From assembly GCA_007922195.1 (NCBI GenBank), contig ML681970.1, positions 372,001-436,000 on the forward strand: a DNA stretch of 64,000 nt. The letters run 5' to 3'. The notes beneath the pieces are model-generated. The model was not told where the DNA came from. It ran no database searches and saw only the letters and a program-made list of their open reading frames with translations. This stretch comes from Podocnemis expansa (Eukaryota > Chordata > Testudines > Podocnemididae). Both the position numbers and the translations under genes were made by a program. Shown here piece after piece: positions 1-11,728 of this stretch (positions within the stretch are counted from its first letter, which is position 1; each line of letters begins with the position of its first letter).

Positions 1-141
1 TTACTGACAAACGAGTACCTTAAACTGCTGCCAGATCTTTGCCATGACTTTTCAAACCTAAGGCATTGGAGATGGGTTATTTCACGGTCTTCTTGAATTT
101 TTAAAGACCTTTGAAGAAAAAGAGTCAGTGAGGCTCTAGAG

Positions 142-300
142 CAGTGGTTCCCAACCTTTTCTCAGTGATGGCACACCTCACTCATGAATATTCATGAGCC
201 AATCCAGAACTCTGTAAATTTTTCAAAAAATTGCATAACACACCTGCTCAGGCCTGAGGGGGACACCTGTGTGCCGTGGCACAGTGGCTGGGAAACACTG
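142..300. mobile_element. hAT-type non-autonomous DNA transposon
   Basis: The ends are inverted repeats: CAGTGGTTCCCAACC on the left, and on the right a sequence whose complement reads CAGTGTTTCCCAGCC. The flanking 8-mers CTCTAGAG (134-141) and CTCTACTG (301-308) share their first five bases, consistent with an eroded 8-bp hAT target duplication. It has no coding capacity. Confidence 0.75.
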
Positions 301-1267
301 CTCTACTGAAGTGCAGGTCACTTTTGTGCAGAGGGGCAACATAATCTTTATGTATCACTTTAACCTTTCTGCACTGTATTTGTGTAGCAAATGCAGACTG
401 GAGTTATAGTTGGGACCCTCTTGTTAGGGTCCTCTGGGTTCTGGTTTTAACTGTTTCTCTGATAATAAGTCTGTGCCCTGCTTGCAGAGAGGAAAGTGTC
501 ATAGCCCGACATCAGTTCAGATGAGGTATTTGAGATTCTGAGACTCTTGGTTATAAAAACAAAAATCACTCACTTGTACGAGAACCTGAGTCTGTAACAT
601 GCAATTGAATGACATTTATCTATACTGCCTCATAAGGTGGACATGCCAAATATGTGCTTGCCTGTTTATCTTTAAAATGGGTGACTCCTTTATCTCCTAG
701 CCTTTTGAAAACACTAATGTGTACTCTAAATACGGATATCAAAAAGCACCTAGAAATCTTTTCAGGCCCTGCTCTAACCTCTCTGTCCAAACCATATGCT
801 CTTCTGTCAGCTAGGAAAAGAACCAAAGAATCCTGTTATCTCCTGTTGTCCTTGGAAACTGCTATGCAGTCTGTTTGGAGAGAGTGTGTTGCATCCCTTC
901 TAGAGGCTGGTTCTCAATGGTTGTGCAGAAAACTTTACAAATCTGAATAGAGCACTGCTCACTACGCTGCTCCTACTACAACAAATCACTTCCCCTATCT
1001 CCATTTATCCTTTGATCTCTCTGGTGAATTGCTGTGGATGGGGAAGGGGAGGTGAGGGAAGGGTAAGTGGGTAGAAGAGCTGGCAAGTGTGCAAAGGACT
1101 AGATGTAGGGAAACGGGACTGGAGGAGTTCAGTGCTTTAAAATGTCATAGATTGAGCTTGTTAAATGCTTTACTCAGTGAAAATGTGAGGAAAATTATTG
1201 TCAACATTTGTTATCGTGTAGCTAGTGGTGTTACTCTACTTTTTCAGTTTGGTAGTTTATGCTAAAG

Positions 1268-1408
1268 CAGTGGTTTTCAAACTTTGGGTTGGGACCCTGT
1301 ACTGCCACCAAAAGACTAGAATGCATTGCTCAAAGATGTAATTGTTCGGTCATGGGCATAAATGATTTTTTCAAGTGGGTCCTGAGGTAAAACATTTGAA
1401 AACCACTG
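1268..1408. mobile_element. hAT-type non-autonomous DNA transposon
   Basis: A 141-bp element bounded by CAGTGGTTTTCAAAC and its near-perfect inverted complement ending in AAAACCACTG. The flanks TGCTAAAG and TACTAAAA match at 6 of 8 positions, as expected for an old 8-bp hAT target duplication. Confidence 0.75.
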
Positions 1409-2673
1409 TACTAAAATATTTTCTCATAAATGTATGTATTTAATCTTCTGGAATACTTAAAAATTCAGTCTGTTTTTCTGTTGAAGGTTAGTAGTGCTAG
1501 ACAAGGTGACAGAGAACATTTGAGAAAATCCAACACACACCATATATATTCTCTGAGACTATAAATGACTCTCAAGGTTTTAAAAAAACCCAAACATTAT
1601 TTGGGGACAGAAAGCAGTAAAGTGAATGAAATCTCAAGTGCCCATCAAGAAGGGTTGCATTCTAGAAGGTATGATGAAGTTTAGAAGACACCCACTAGGA
1701 GCATACAGATCTACATATAAACAACATAAGATACATGAAGGACCTGCTTTGCCTTGCTTCAAGTAAGGAAGAGCTTCAGAACATGCTTGTTGCTATGATA
1801 GTATCAGCAATGAATATGGAATGGCTAAGTGTGATACAAGTAAACACAATGATGCACAAGGTAGGCAGTGGCTATACCTTCATGGTTGAATGGTGGAACA
1901 AGAGAATGGCTTCCTCTGTTTAGGGACTGTAATCTTAGCAGACAGAAGAGAAGGGGAAGGACTCTATTCAATAACTTTCAAAGACTCCTGCATTTTGTTG
2001 AAGGTTAAAACTGAATCTTTGTACTTGGTTGCTGAAGCGCTACAAATGTAGGGATGTGACAGCTAGACAAGAGGTTGATGAGAGATGAATTTTAAAAGAG
2101 AAGAATGAATTGAGCTCCTAAACGGAGTTGCTGCCTTCCTAATAGGTGGTATCCAGACCCCACCCCATTGCTCACTCTTTTCCCTGCATTGGCCACTAGA
2201 TTATCTAATCTCCTCTCCCCCTCTCCAACTGAGCAGGGGTTGTCTTCGGTTAATGATATGGTGCCTTCCCTCACCCCACGTTAACCAGACTTTTGATGTC
2301 CAGTCACTAGTGACCAGATATTGTCAGGTCCCTTTTTGATCTTAAATGGCACCCTGACCCAGAAACCAAAAATGGGACTGTTCTGATATAATCCAAATGG
2401 GCAGAACCCTAATTGTAAAATAAAGAAATATCTTTTTATGGACGTATTATTTGCTGATCACTGAGTCACTCACAGCACCCAGACTGTCAGAAAAGATTGC
2501 ATGCAGTAAAAGAGAGAGCCCATTACGTCAGATATTGCACCAGATGGACTGGCACACAAAGGAGGATGGAAGTTAGTGGGTGACAGTCTCTGCATTGGAG
2601 ATGCCAGTTGAAGAGGAATAATGTGCTTTGGATTCTGGTGTAGGATTTAATGTACAAACAGAACAACAGAGAG

Positions 2674-2783
2674 AAGGTAGATGAAGTAATATCTTTTGTT
2701 GGACCAATACTGTTTGGTGGAAGGATCAAGCTTGTCTCACTTATCCTGGGACCAACAGGGCTACAACACCACAGCAAAGAAGA
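2674..2783 (+). repeat. Short Penelope-tail-like repeat
   Basis: The segment begins with a GTAATATCTTTTGTTGGACC-like motif and ends with a GGCTACAACACCACAGC-like motif. Both are hallmarks of a very abundant sauropsid repeat that I associate with Penelope-like element tails. A longer copy of the same family is at 41787-42115. The family assignment is from memory of the repeat's appearance. Confidence 0.5.
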
Positions 2784-3764
2784 AAACTGGACAAGGCAAC
2801 GAAGGAGGGACAATGGTTTGGCAATACACCTGCTTGCCTTTTAAAGTAGAAGTTGGAGTTTTGCGGAGAGTTTCAGTAGTGGAGGTGTCCAAGGAACAGG
2901 AATGGAGGAAACTGAGGAGTTGCCGGAACAGGATGCTCGGTGCTTAAAACTTTCTCTTAGAGAGGAGAGTGTTACCAAGATCCAGTGTTTTTCTACTCAG
3001 TTTCACAGGGATGGATTAAGTGTTTAGGGCAAAGAGAGGTTCCAGACCTACGTTGGGGGTGTGCGTCCCTTCCCAGAGTCATCCTGGCAGAGCTCTGGAG
3101 GATTCCCGGATATCTGAGTACAGGGCTAGCCTGTTTAAATCGCCACCCTGGACACATGTTTGGGCCTGCCAATATCCCCCAGCATGTAGGTGTGAAATCA
3201 AGTACTTGGTATGTTACAAGAATGCCTAGGAAATCTTTCAAAAAACAATGAATTACAAGGTTGCCAAACGCAACATATGTGAGACACTCACAAAGGCAAG
3301 GAAGGTGAAAATTGCCTAATGTTGATAATCTCTTCCACCACCCAAAGGCACATTTCTTCTATCCTAGCAACTGGCTTCCACAGACCACACAACTACCAAA
3401 CATTCAAGCCTCCACCCTAGTATAGTTTGTCGCATTTACCATTGGGAGGCTATGATTTCATTGGATACAGTTGGTTCACATTCTCAGGTTTTGTTTTACA
3501 ACCATGAGGAACATGAAAACTGCACCAGTGGAAGAGGCTACTACTGTCAAAAACTCATTTATCATCTCAACAAACTCTGATTCTAAATGTTTAACCACTG
3601 AATTCTAGTTCAGTGGATTTACCTTCTTTAAAACTTTGGGAGCAAACAAGTCCTGCTTAATTATTTTTTAAGTTAAAAATGGATCATTAGGCCTTTGATC
3701 TATCTGTCTTAGGTACTTCTGTGCCTCTTACTTACTATAATATTGGAGTGCTTCCCCATCTTTA

Positions 3765-3890
3765 ACTGCTTTTATCCTCACTACACCCCTATGAAGTAGG
3801 GAAATGTTATTCCCAGTTTACAGATGGGAGGTCCAAGACACAGGAACATTAAATGATTTGCACCAGATCACCCAGGAAACCTGTTCCAGG
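3765..3890 (+). repeat. MIR/CORE-SINE-like repeat
   Basis: Sequence of the type 'TTATTCCCAGTTTACAGATG' followed by a 'GATTTGCACCAGATCACCCA' block has the layout of the amniote MIR/CORE-SINE central region. It is old and partial, and its boundaries are approximate. Confidence 0.55.
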
Positions 3891-4383
3891 AGTCCCAGGA
3901 GAATGCACTGTGCACTAGGCTTATCTATCTTCTCTATTGTCACAGGGAAGCTTGTACCTTTTAAGTAGATTAGGCCTCCAACTCCTCTGTGTCAGAGCAG
4001 GTAGGCTCACCTGAGCAGGGCTACATGTGGAGATATAAAGACCTGTTGGAAGTCTGGGGCTGGGATAGGTGAGCAGGCAGTCTGGAGTGGCAGCAGAGGA
4101 AAAAAGCATTGTTTTTTAGGGTGGGGGAGAAATGGAGGACTTTCTGACCTCAAATGAGGTTCCCCTGGAAACTGAAGACAAATCTGTTAAAGGGGGGACA
4201 GAGCACAAAGGGGACGGGGTGAGTGGGGGCAAAAAGTGGAGATTAAATAAGATATCTGCAAAAAATCAAAGCTGAGGAAAAATAAACTGGCATTTTGTTA
4301 TTGCAGGGTGTCTAACGAAAGAAAAAAGATGAGGTGATGTTAATCTTGTGAAAGTACCTTACTGAATTTAAAAAAGTATAGGG

Positions 4384-4553
4384 CAGGGGTCTCAAACATG
4401 CGGCCCCTAAAGCTACTTGCTGCAGCCCACAATGACACGATTGTTACCGATATTTACAATATCATTGTATGGAAAGGTTTCAGTGGTGTGGCCCTCGGAC
4501 TACCGTACTAGCCCTCATGCGGCGCTCGTGGTGATTTGAATTTGAGACCCCTG
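4384..4553. mobile_element. hAT element, CAGGGGTCTCAAAC family, copy 1
   Basis: A 170-bp element with ends CAGGGGTCTCAAAC and TTTGAGACCCCTG. It is flanked by a perfect 8-bp target duplication, GTATAGGG, at 4376-4383 and 4554-4561. Three relatives occur at 28944, 47704 and 50757, sharing an internal GTTACCGATATTTACAATAT-like block. There is no open reading frame, so it is non-autonomous. Confidence 0.9.
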
Positions 4554-4899
4554 GTATAGGGGATGTAGTAAGAGTCAGGAGGCTTCAAAAGTTTTAGCTG
4601 CATGTAAAAACAAGGAATAGGCTGATAGACTGCTCAGAAGTAAAACTCCAAGGAAAGTTCATGTAGGGGCCAGCTACTGAAGTGTGTGGCTGAATCAAAA
4701 GGGTAATGGAAGGGATTCCGTTCAAGCAGACCAAGGAGGAGAGAACAAGAATCAAAAGCACAGAAGATAGTGTTAGTATGTAAGTGGTGGACTAGTAAAA
4801 GAAGAGGTTAATTAAGCCATCACAAAAGTACAGATTCCAGTCAAGATGAATTCTTACCTAAGAAAGTAATACTAGGCTATCAGATATTTAGAACTAAGC

Positions 4900-6706
4900 T
4901 GTGTATCCTTCTCCTCTAAGTGCCATGGTATGGGCATATAGCACTTGTTTCTAAAGAGAAGATAAGATATGGCAAATGTGAGGGGGAGTACTTGTATGAA
5001 AACTGTATACAAGGGACACAAGTTGTGTGTTACTGCTATATAAAGAATGTATTGCAGCAAGGTAAGCTAAAGACAGACGAAAATGATTGTGTCTTATGTA
5101 GAAGCAGTAAGGAGACTCAAAACCTCAGACAGAAATGGAAGAGAGAATCAGCACAGGAAAAGAGGAACTACAGCAGCAGCCCCATTCTGTAAAAATATGA
5201 TAGGCACTGCACAAGGAACAGGTGATGATACATTAGTAGTGAAAAAAGTGTTGTTGCATTTTTGACGGGTAATAAATTGCACATCATAAAAGGAAAAAAA
5301 GTCAGAAAAATGAAAATGATAGCAAGGGGAGTGACAAAATATTTTTGTTGGCAACTCACTGGATTGCATTCATGTAATCTTGAATGCACACAATGGTGAA
5401 ATATGACTAACATGGGAACTAAAACCTTTTGTTGGAATGCGCACAGTTTGAGAGCACATGATTAAAAACTAAAAGAAAATACGCTGGAAATGAGAACTAG
5501 ACTAGATATCAGTACATTGAGGGAAAATGATTGGTTGAAAAGCTTGCTTTTGAAATTCTGGAGTATATATTGCCTGTAGGCAAGACCGAAAACTAGGTAG
5601 ATGACATGTTTATATTTTTGCAAAGGAAAGATATAACCATGTGGAAGTAGAGAATGAAGAAGTGTCTTGAATATAATGCTTTTAATATGTCAGTGCAAAA
5701 GAGAAATATTTAAGAATTTTGTTTTATATATATATATAAAACCTATGTGGGGAGATTAGAAAACTCAAAATTACAAGAAATAGCAAAGAACACTGAAAGG
5801 CCATGTATTATATGCGGTGACCTTAAAAACTATAATAAGTTGTGAGGAGGAGCAGCCAATAGTAATGGTGCATCCCTAGAAAGGCTCATTTGTGATAATA
5901 ATCTAGCTGTTTAAATGATGTCACCCCAATCACAGTAGATGGTAGATTTTTCTGCTTAGGCCTGGGTATTTTAACAGCAGATGTTATGACCAAATGCATC
6001 TTGGAAATATATAAGGAAGAAGGACTGAGAAGCAATCATTTCTGCATACTTATTACTTTTCAAGGGCACATTAAGCTTGAAGATAATGGAAAATTACCCA
6101 CCTGGAGTTCTCAGAAAGCGAACTGGGACCTATTTGCAAGTAAATGTTCTGAATTTGTGAACGAATATTGTGAGCGATGACGTATAGAGAATTTTAGCAA
6201 CCATGTAATACAGAGAACAATAACTACAGCTACTGTAGCTATGCTGAAGATATTGAAGTATCCCAAAACTAAGAGTTTGTGTGGTGGAGTGAGGAGTACA
6301 AAATGGCAATTCAAATAAGGAGAGAGCCTATAAGAAAGTGAAAACTACAGTAGATAGTGGTGATCTAATAAAACATTTAAAAAAGGGGGGGGGTAGGACA
6401 GTAGAACAGAGAACTATGGATAAATCAAGAGAAAGTAGTATTGTTGGAGGTTAAAGAAAGATACCCAAACAGCAGAAATATACAGGCAAATTAGAAGAAA
6501 GCGTGGAATTAAGATATATAGTTGCATATTAGGCCTAATGGGGACTGATGAAATAGAAGTTTTGGTAAAGAGAGAACAGAAATTTAGCAGACATGTTTTG
6601 AAGTGTGAATAGTGATGAAAAAGTGCTGTTTTTTACCAGCTTAACAGACAATTCATTGAAGGAAAGCATGAACTATTATGTAAGTGGGAAGAACTTGAAG
6701 ATATTG
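4900..6706 (+). pseudogene. I/Jockey-type LINE remnant: zinc knuckles and endonuclease
   Basis: This is the 5' part of a decayed non-LTR retrotransposon. At 4920-5040 the reading frame resembles degenerate CCHC zinc knuckles of an ORF1 nucleocapsid-like protein (YGHIAL..., then KCEGEYLYENC). From about 5410 (FCWNAHSLRAH) to 6180 it resembles an apurinic-type endonuclease, ending in a block from 5986 that reads TKCILEIYKEEGLRSNHF and then an acidic stretch. Many stops and frameshifts break it. It is interrupted at 6716/6717 by a Penelope-like insertion and resumes at 8041. I/Jockey assignment is by motif recognition. Confidence 0.65.
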
Positions 6707-6716
6707 GTGAATTAAA
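6707..6716. repeat. Left target-site duplication of Penelope-like element
   Basis: GTGAATTAAA occurs here and again at 8031-8040, exactly flanking the palindromic insertion. It marks where the LINE was split. Confidence 0.85.
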
Positions 6717-6768
6717 TCCCAAAGGGGTAACCATGTTAATATGGTCCAGCAGAACAAAGTCTGGTGGC

Positions 6769-7102
6769 GCTTTTAAAGACCAACAGTTTATTTATTACAT
6801 GAGCTTTTGTGTGAGAGAATCATGTTTCATCAGATGCTTGAAGATGGGGAACTTACAGAATAGGAGCAAAATAAATGCAGGGACGTGTAAGTCATAGGAT
6901 CTGATCAGAATGTAACATCAAATCAGAGCAATTGTTAGGATTCAAACAGTGGAGTACAGCAATTAGCAGGTAAGTGGGTAGCAGACAAGGAAAGCAAAGT
7001 TACCTGTTAATAGGAAGAGAACCCATAATCTTTATTCAGCCCTGAGTTCATGGAGTCAAATTCAAATATGAATTCCAATTCTGCGGTTTCTCTTTTTGAT
7101 GC
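6769..7102 (+). repeat. Left arm of Penelope-like inverted repeat
   Basis: This arm pairs with the reverse complement of about 7667-8012 over roughly 330 bp with modest mismatch. Both contain GGAAAGCAAAGTTACCTGTT and CCAATTCTGCGGTTTCTCTT in the same order. The arm includes the end of the endonuclease frame plus the tail. Confidence 0.85.
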
Positions 7103-7666
7103 TTTGATTTGTTATCCATTGGTCTGAGCACAGCTATTAACAATTTGTTGACGGAGTAAGCAGAGGGATTGAAGTGTTCACCTGTTGGTTTTTGAATGTT
7201 ATTTCTTATGTCAGGTTTGTGTCCATTTATTCTTTTGCACAGAGACTGTAGTCTTTGCCCAATGTATAAGGCAGTGGGGGTTATTTCTGGCACATGATGG
7301 TATAAATCACGGTGGTGAGTGAGTAGATGAATGAGCCCTTAATAGAGTTGCTGGTTTGATTAGGGCCTGTGATGATGTCTTTTCTGCATATGCGTGGGCA
7401 AAGTTGGCAACGTGGTTTGTTGCAGAGAGATGTGTCTGCTTTAATATTTCTATTATTGGGTCTGTAGCTGCTGTTAAGTTTCTGTTTAAGATTGTGGGGC
7501 TGTCTGTAAGCGAGGAGATGTGTGTTTCCCAAGGCCTGAGAGAATAAGGGGTCATCTTGTAGAATAGGCCGTAGTCTTTGGTGATGTAGTATAGGGGTTT
7601 TACTTGGGGATTGTAGATGGTGATCAGTGGCGTTCTGTTTTCTTTCTTGGGCTTCTCTGATCATAA

Positions 7667-8012
7667 ATCGAAGAAGCTTCAAAGAGAAACCGCAGAATTG
7701 GCGTTCATATTCAAATTTGATTTCATGAACTCAGGGCTGAATAAAGTCTATTGGTTCTTTTCCTGCTAAAACAGGTAACTTTGCTTTCCTTGTCTCCCAC
7801 CCACTTCCCTGCTAATTGCTGTGCTCCACTGCTTGACTCCTGACAACTGTTTTGTTTTGCTGTTACTGTATGACCTGATTCCATGACTTACTTCCCTACA
7901 TTTATTTTGCTCCCATTCTGTAAGTGCCCCATTTTCAAGCATCTGACAAAGTGGGATGCTCTCCCATGAAAGCTCATGGCAATAAAGTTTTAGTCTTTTA
8001 AAAGTGCCATCT
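7667..8012 (-). repeat. Right arm of Penelope-like inverted repeat
   Basis: Inverted copy of 6769-7102 (see that entry). It carries the conserved tail words ATTTATTTTGCTCCCATTCT and AAGCATCTGACAAAGTGGGA, the second being the family's typical 'cat(c)gga/tgc' tail region. Confidence 0.85.
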
Positions 8013-8040
8013 ATTTATTGTTTGTTTTTAGTGAATTAAA

Positions 8041-9597
8041 GGCTTTATATACAGGTTTTCTTGAGAAAAAATATTGATGTGACCAAAAATACATCCTGAA
8101 ATAAAGATGATATATGTGATGCAACATTTAATGATCTTCGTCCCAGTAGTTTAATCATTCTTTTGGAATTATATGATACTGTACAGCGTAGTTTCTTAAC
8201 TTGTAGTACTCATACTCCTTGGGATGGGCCAGACACAGGCTAGGGGTATGCGTGGCAGCTGCCAGTTTCCCCTGGTCCCATCTCCTAGCTGGGAGGCAGC
8301 GTGTTGGGGTACTTACTAAAATTTTCAGAAATTAGGGGGCACTTGCTACTTTAAAAAGTTGAGAAACACTGCTGTACAGGAAGCAAGGAATGATACTGAT
8401 ACATGCAAACATACAGTAATTCTAGTAAGAAAATGAGATAAACTATCCCCCAAAATAGATCGCTGTAGACCAGTTGCCATCATGTCCCATGTCGATGACA
8501 TTATCATGAGGCTGGTGAATGATAGATTATCTGTTCAGAAAACAATGGCATATGGTGCAGTGTGGTCTAAGAAGACCATTGTCTATGTTGTTAAATTTGA
8601 AACTCAGATTCCAAAAAGTGTGGGAAACAAAGGTTTCATGATAGCTGTCCTTTGCAATATCAGAGAAGACTGTGACATGCTGTGGAGGGAAGGTGCATTG
8701 TACAAAAAAGGAGCACTAATGATGAGAAGAGGAGATGGATTTGAGAATTTTTCAGTAAATGGACCATGCAGGTCAGAGTTGGGAAGTTATGTACAAGATA
8801 CATAATTCTGGGAAATGTCATCAGCCCTACATTACTTGATGTTATGATAAATGCTCTCCCAAAATGAGGATGTGTTGTAGTGTGTGTTACTTTGCATATA
8901 GTAGTGCTCTATGGAGTAGGAGCAGGAATACTGAAGTGGCCAAAAAGAGAATCAACAGAACATTATGGAGACCTCAGACTGAGGAAATACATGGGGTTTC
9001 AAGTTCTCTATTGCTAAACCCAAAGAATTGATCTTTATGAAGAAGAAAACTAAAGGAGTGTAGGCTGTGTTTGTAGGAAGAAGAGCTAGATACAGGTAAA
9101 ACGTTTAAATTCCTAGGGTTAATATTTGATATTAAATTACTTTGGGAAGATCATATAAAGTGTAGTTAAAAATAAATGCAAAGGAAGTATCAGCCTGTCT
9201 TAAAAGTATTTGTGGAACTAATTGAGGGGCTAATAAGACACTGCTGGTGGTGTACAGAGAAGGCCACTTATGGCTGGGAAGTTTTTGGACCAGTATCAAA
9301 ATCAAAACTTAAAAAATCAGATTTAGTCCAAGCCCAAGCTGTTTGAGGTGCCTTTCTTGCAACATCCGTAGGTATGCTACAGAGCTGCTAGTAATGTGCC
9401 AGTTAAATTACTGGGCCTAACTTTCTGAGCTAAAGATAATGGGAATTACAGCAGTGAAAGTACCAAACAAATGTAGAAGGCTTGTTGGGAATTTAGTAGG
9501 CTCAGTGTGTTAGACCTCCATGTGCAGTTTGAGTTAAAATGTGGAAGCATGAATGGAAGAGCTAAGTGAAATCAAAACTTTTAGTCATGGGAAAATT
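8041..9597 (+). pseudogene. I/Jockey-type LINE remnant: reverse transcriptase
   Basis: Continuation of the LINE after the Penelope-like insertion. From about 8455 the frame reads DRCRPVAIMSHVDDIIMRLV, matching the start of a non-LTR reverse transcriptase domain (YRPIAL-type motif). CDMLWREGALYKKGAL follows. Around 8891-8913 the expected FADD active site reads FAYSSALW, so both catalytic aspartates are gone. Later blocks (GNTWGFKFSIAKPKEL; then FLGLIFD-like and ICGTN-like motifs) are in order but frameshifted. It is dead, and it hosts a hAT insertion at 8187-8371. Confidence 0.7.
8187..8371. mobile_element. hAT-type element with perfect 8-bp TSD
   Basis: A 185-bp element inserted in the LINE reverse transcriptase region. 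The ends are CGTAGTTTCTTAACTTG and AAGTTGAGAAACACTG, which are inverted relatives. The duplication CTGTACAG flanks it exactly at 8179-8186 and 8372-8379. It is non-coding. Confidence 0.85.
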
Positions 9598-10074
9598 AGG
9601 TGTATCTATGCTACAAAGCTGTCAGCATAAGATACATTGACATTCATCCACTTCTATAATTAGAGTGGTGACTGATGTCCACACTGCTCTCTTTGGGTCA
9701 GTGGGGTGCATCCTCACCAGGAGCATTTCCACCTCCGGAAGGGGCGGTATGGAGAGCTGAGAGACTAGAGACTCCCAGACTACCTGCCTCCTTCCCCGTG
9801 CCCCCCCCCACTTTCCAGTACTAGCTGCGAGTTGGGGCAGCCACTCCCAGATCACTTGAACAGTGAAGTTGACATGTATGACAGCCCATCCACTGCTATA
9901 AGGGGACACAGTGTCTACAGTGACCCTCTGTCGACAAAAGCTTCTTGTTGAGTTGGTTTTATTTTGTCAGAAGAACTGTCAATTTTGTTGATGCAGGGTG
10001 ATTGTAAGGTGTACGCCAGCACTTTTGTCGACAAAGCCGATCTGTTGACAAAACTCTCTAGCATGGACCAGGCT
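9598..10074. mobile_element. Inverted-repeat DNA element inside the LINE
   Basis: The LINE coding blocks stop near 9590 and resume near 10075. The intervening 475 bp starts with ATCTATGCTACAAAGCTGTC, and its right end has the complement GTCCATGCTAGAGAGTTTTG. These look like eroded inverted terminal repeats. It contains several GTCGACAAA/TTTGTCGAC words. No transposase is seen and the superfamily is not determined. Confidence 0.55.
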
Positions 10075-11230
10075 GCAGTTATGGATGAAAAGATACGTAT
10101 CCAAATGTGGATTTAGATTTAATTTGTAAACTTAAAAATTAGAAGGTATAAAAAAGGAAGTGTGTCAGTATATAGAGGAAAAGTGGAGTTGTTTTTCTCA
10201 AATATATATAGGTGGGTCCAAAAAAGATAAAACCAGGAAGGGTAGGGACAGCATATTGCAGGGGTGGCCAAACTGTGGGTCATGAACCAGATGTGGCTCT
10301 TTTACAGTTAAAGTATGGCTCACAAAGCCCCCATACCTCCCCTTCTTTGTCTACCAGACTGTGGTAGGGAATTCAAATCATCTGCCCTGAGGCGCGGAGG
10401 TGGGGTTAGAGAGTCTTGCCTAATGGGTCGAGGGTTTCAGAGATAGTATGCTTGATCACTCTTGGCATATCATGTATCAGAATTTGGAGATAGAGCATGT
10501 AAAAGAATATCCAAATTTTGTAGCTGCTATGACAGCCAAACTAGTAACAATTAAAATTAGATTGGATCTGGGTAAGTATGCTCAGCAGCAACTGTCTTTT
10601 TTTTCCACTTACAGCAATAAAAAAAAAGGATGCTTCTGTAAGTAGAAGTGATTTAATCAATGAAACTGTATTTCTAATTACAGTTAGTACAGATTGGGTA
10701 CATGAAACATTAGCCTGGACCCAGGGCGTATTTGGATAACGGAATAAAAGGCAGACAAAACAGTTAAAAGCTCTGTAAGGAAGAGAGAGATTGATGCAGA
10801 AATATGCTTGGGTAAACAGAAACTCAGAAACCTAGTACAGAAGAATTTAAGAACAATGGCAACAAATTTAGATCAGTGAAAAACAAGGAGGATTTTTTTT
10901 TTTAAATTTGTGCCCTAGAGTTGAGGCTAAATGACATGCTTTGGGGACCAGTTTGGAAAAAACAAGTGATTTTCTTCAGAATACTGACTGGGCAGTGTGA
11001 TTTAAAAGAAAATCTTTTTCAGATTAGTAAACACAGAAAAGATCAATGTGGGTGCTGTAAGGCAGAGGAAACAACTGATCCCTTTAAGGGGTATGTAAAG
11101 GTTTTGTTAAAGGAAGGAGGAAAACTGTTTGAGGAATTTAAATGGCTCAATGTAACATTTGTTGTCTTATGGTTATTTACTAAAAATATTGGGGAAGTGA
11201 GGTAGTATTAGAAAGGTGTTCTTAAGTTAC
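10075..11230 (+). pseudogene. I/Jockey-type LINE remnant: RNase H-like and 3' part
   Basis: Near 10205 the frame reads YIGGSKKDKTRKG, resembling the YTDGSKD start of RNase H encoded by I-clade LINEs. After a probable hAT fragment (from 10259), a block from 10448 (including AAMTAKLVTIKIRLDLGK) fits the following helix. A cysteine-containing tail follows near 11040-11060. Frame breaks are frequent. The 3' end is put near 11230, where resemblance fades. Confidence 0.5.
10259..10440. mobile_element. hAT fragment (CAGGGGTGGCCAAACTG end)
   Basis: Only the left terminus, CAGGGGTGGCCAAACTG, is clear; it is a common hAT end. I could not find a convincing right inverted terminus or an 8-bp duplication, so the right boundary is a guess. 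Confidence 0.4.
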
Positions 11231-11441
11231 CTGAAAGATGCAGGGCAGCACACGAGAATATAAACCACTAGGTATTTAGCATTTATAGGGGGTGCTGGCT
11301 AGATTCCGCGCAGTCAAGTCTGTTTTGTCATGGAGAGGAAAGGGAGTGAGGGAGAACAGGAGGAGGGCAAGGAGCAGGCTATGCCAGGGGAATGGAGTTA
11401 CAGAGGATGGAAACTAACTCTGGTGGTGGGTGCCTAGAACA

Positions 11442-11721
11442 AGGGGAACAAACAAAGTCACTTAGACTAACAAATTTATTTATTTCATGAGCTTTCATAG
11501 GAGAAAATCACACTTCATCAGTTGCTTTGAAGTGGAAATTACAGAATGAGAGGAAATAAATGCAGGGAAGTGTAAGTCGTGTGATCAGGTAACAGTATAA
11601 AAGCAAAGCTTTGATTTCTCCTGTGAAAGCTCATGCAATAAATCAGTTTTAGTCTTTAAGTGCGACAGGACTCCTTGTTTGTTTTACTAAACTAGGCTAA
11701 CACAGCTGCCCCTTTAGAGGT
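11442..11721. mobile_element. Palindromic Penelope-like tail element
   Basis: The left half contains ACTAACAAATTTATTTATTTC followed by ATGAGCTTTCATAGGAG. The right half contains its inverted counterpart, CTCCTGTGAAAGCTCATGCA, then TTAGTCTTTAAGTGCGACAG and the tail's TAACACAGCTGCCCCTTT. The short repeat TAGAACA occurs at 11435-11441 and 11722-11728 and may be the target duplication. It has no coding part. Confidence 0.65.
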
Positions 11722-11728
11722 TAGAACA

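Larger units (their letters stand above)
6717..8030 (-). mobile_element. Penelope-like (Neptune-type) element with inverted terminal arms
   Basis: A 1.3-kb insertion in the LINE flanked by a perfect 10-bp target duplication. The minus-strand coding remnant runs from 7682 to about 7050 in two frames. It first shows a cysteine cluster (CNKPRCQLCPRIC) and VIYTIMC, then after a frameshift LYIGQRLQSLCKRINGHK and a GEHFNPSAYS block. Together these resemble the C-terminal GIY-YIG endonuclease of Penelope-like elements. The reverse transcriptase portion is missing. The arms at about 6769-7102 and 7667-8012 are inverted copies of the element's 3' tail, like the inverted pseudo-LTRs known for this group. 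It is inactive. Confidence 0.8.

Noticed and set aside
8482..8805. 107-codon open frame that could look like a gene
   Set aside because: It is a surviving piece of a LINE reverse transcriptase whose active site is mutated and which is interrupted by other insertions.
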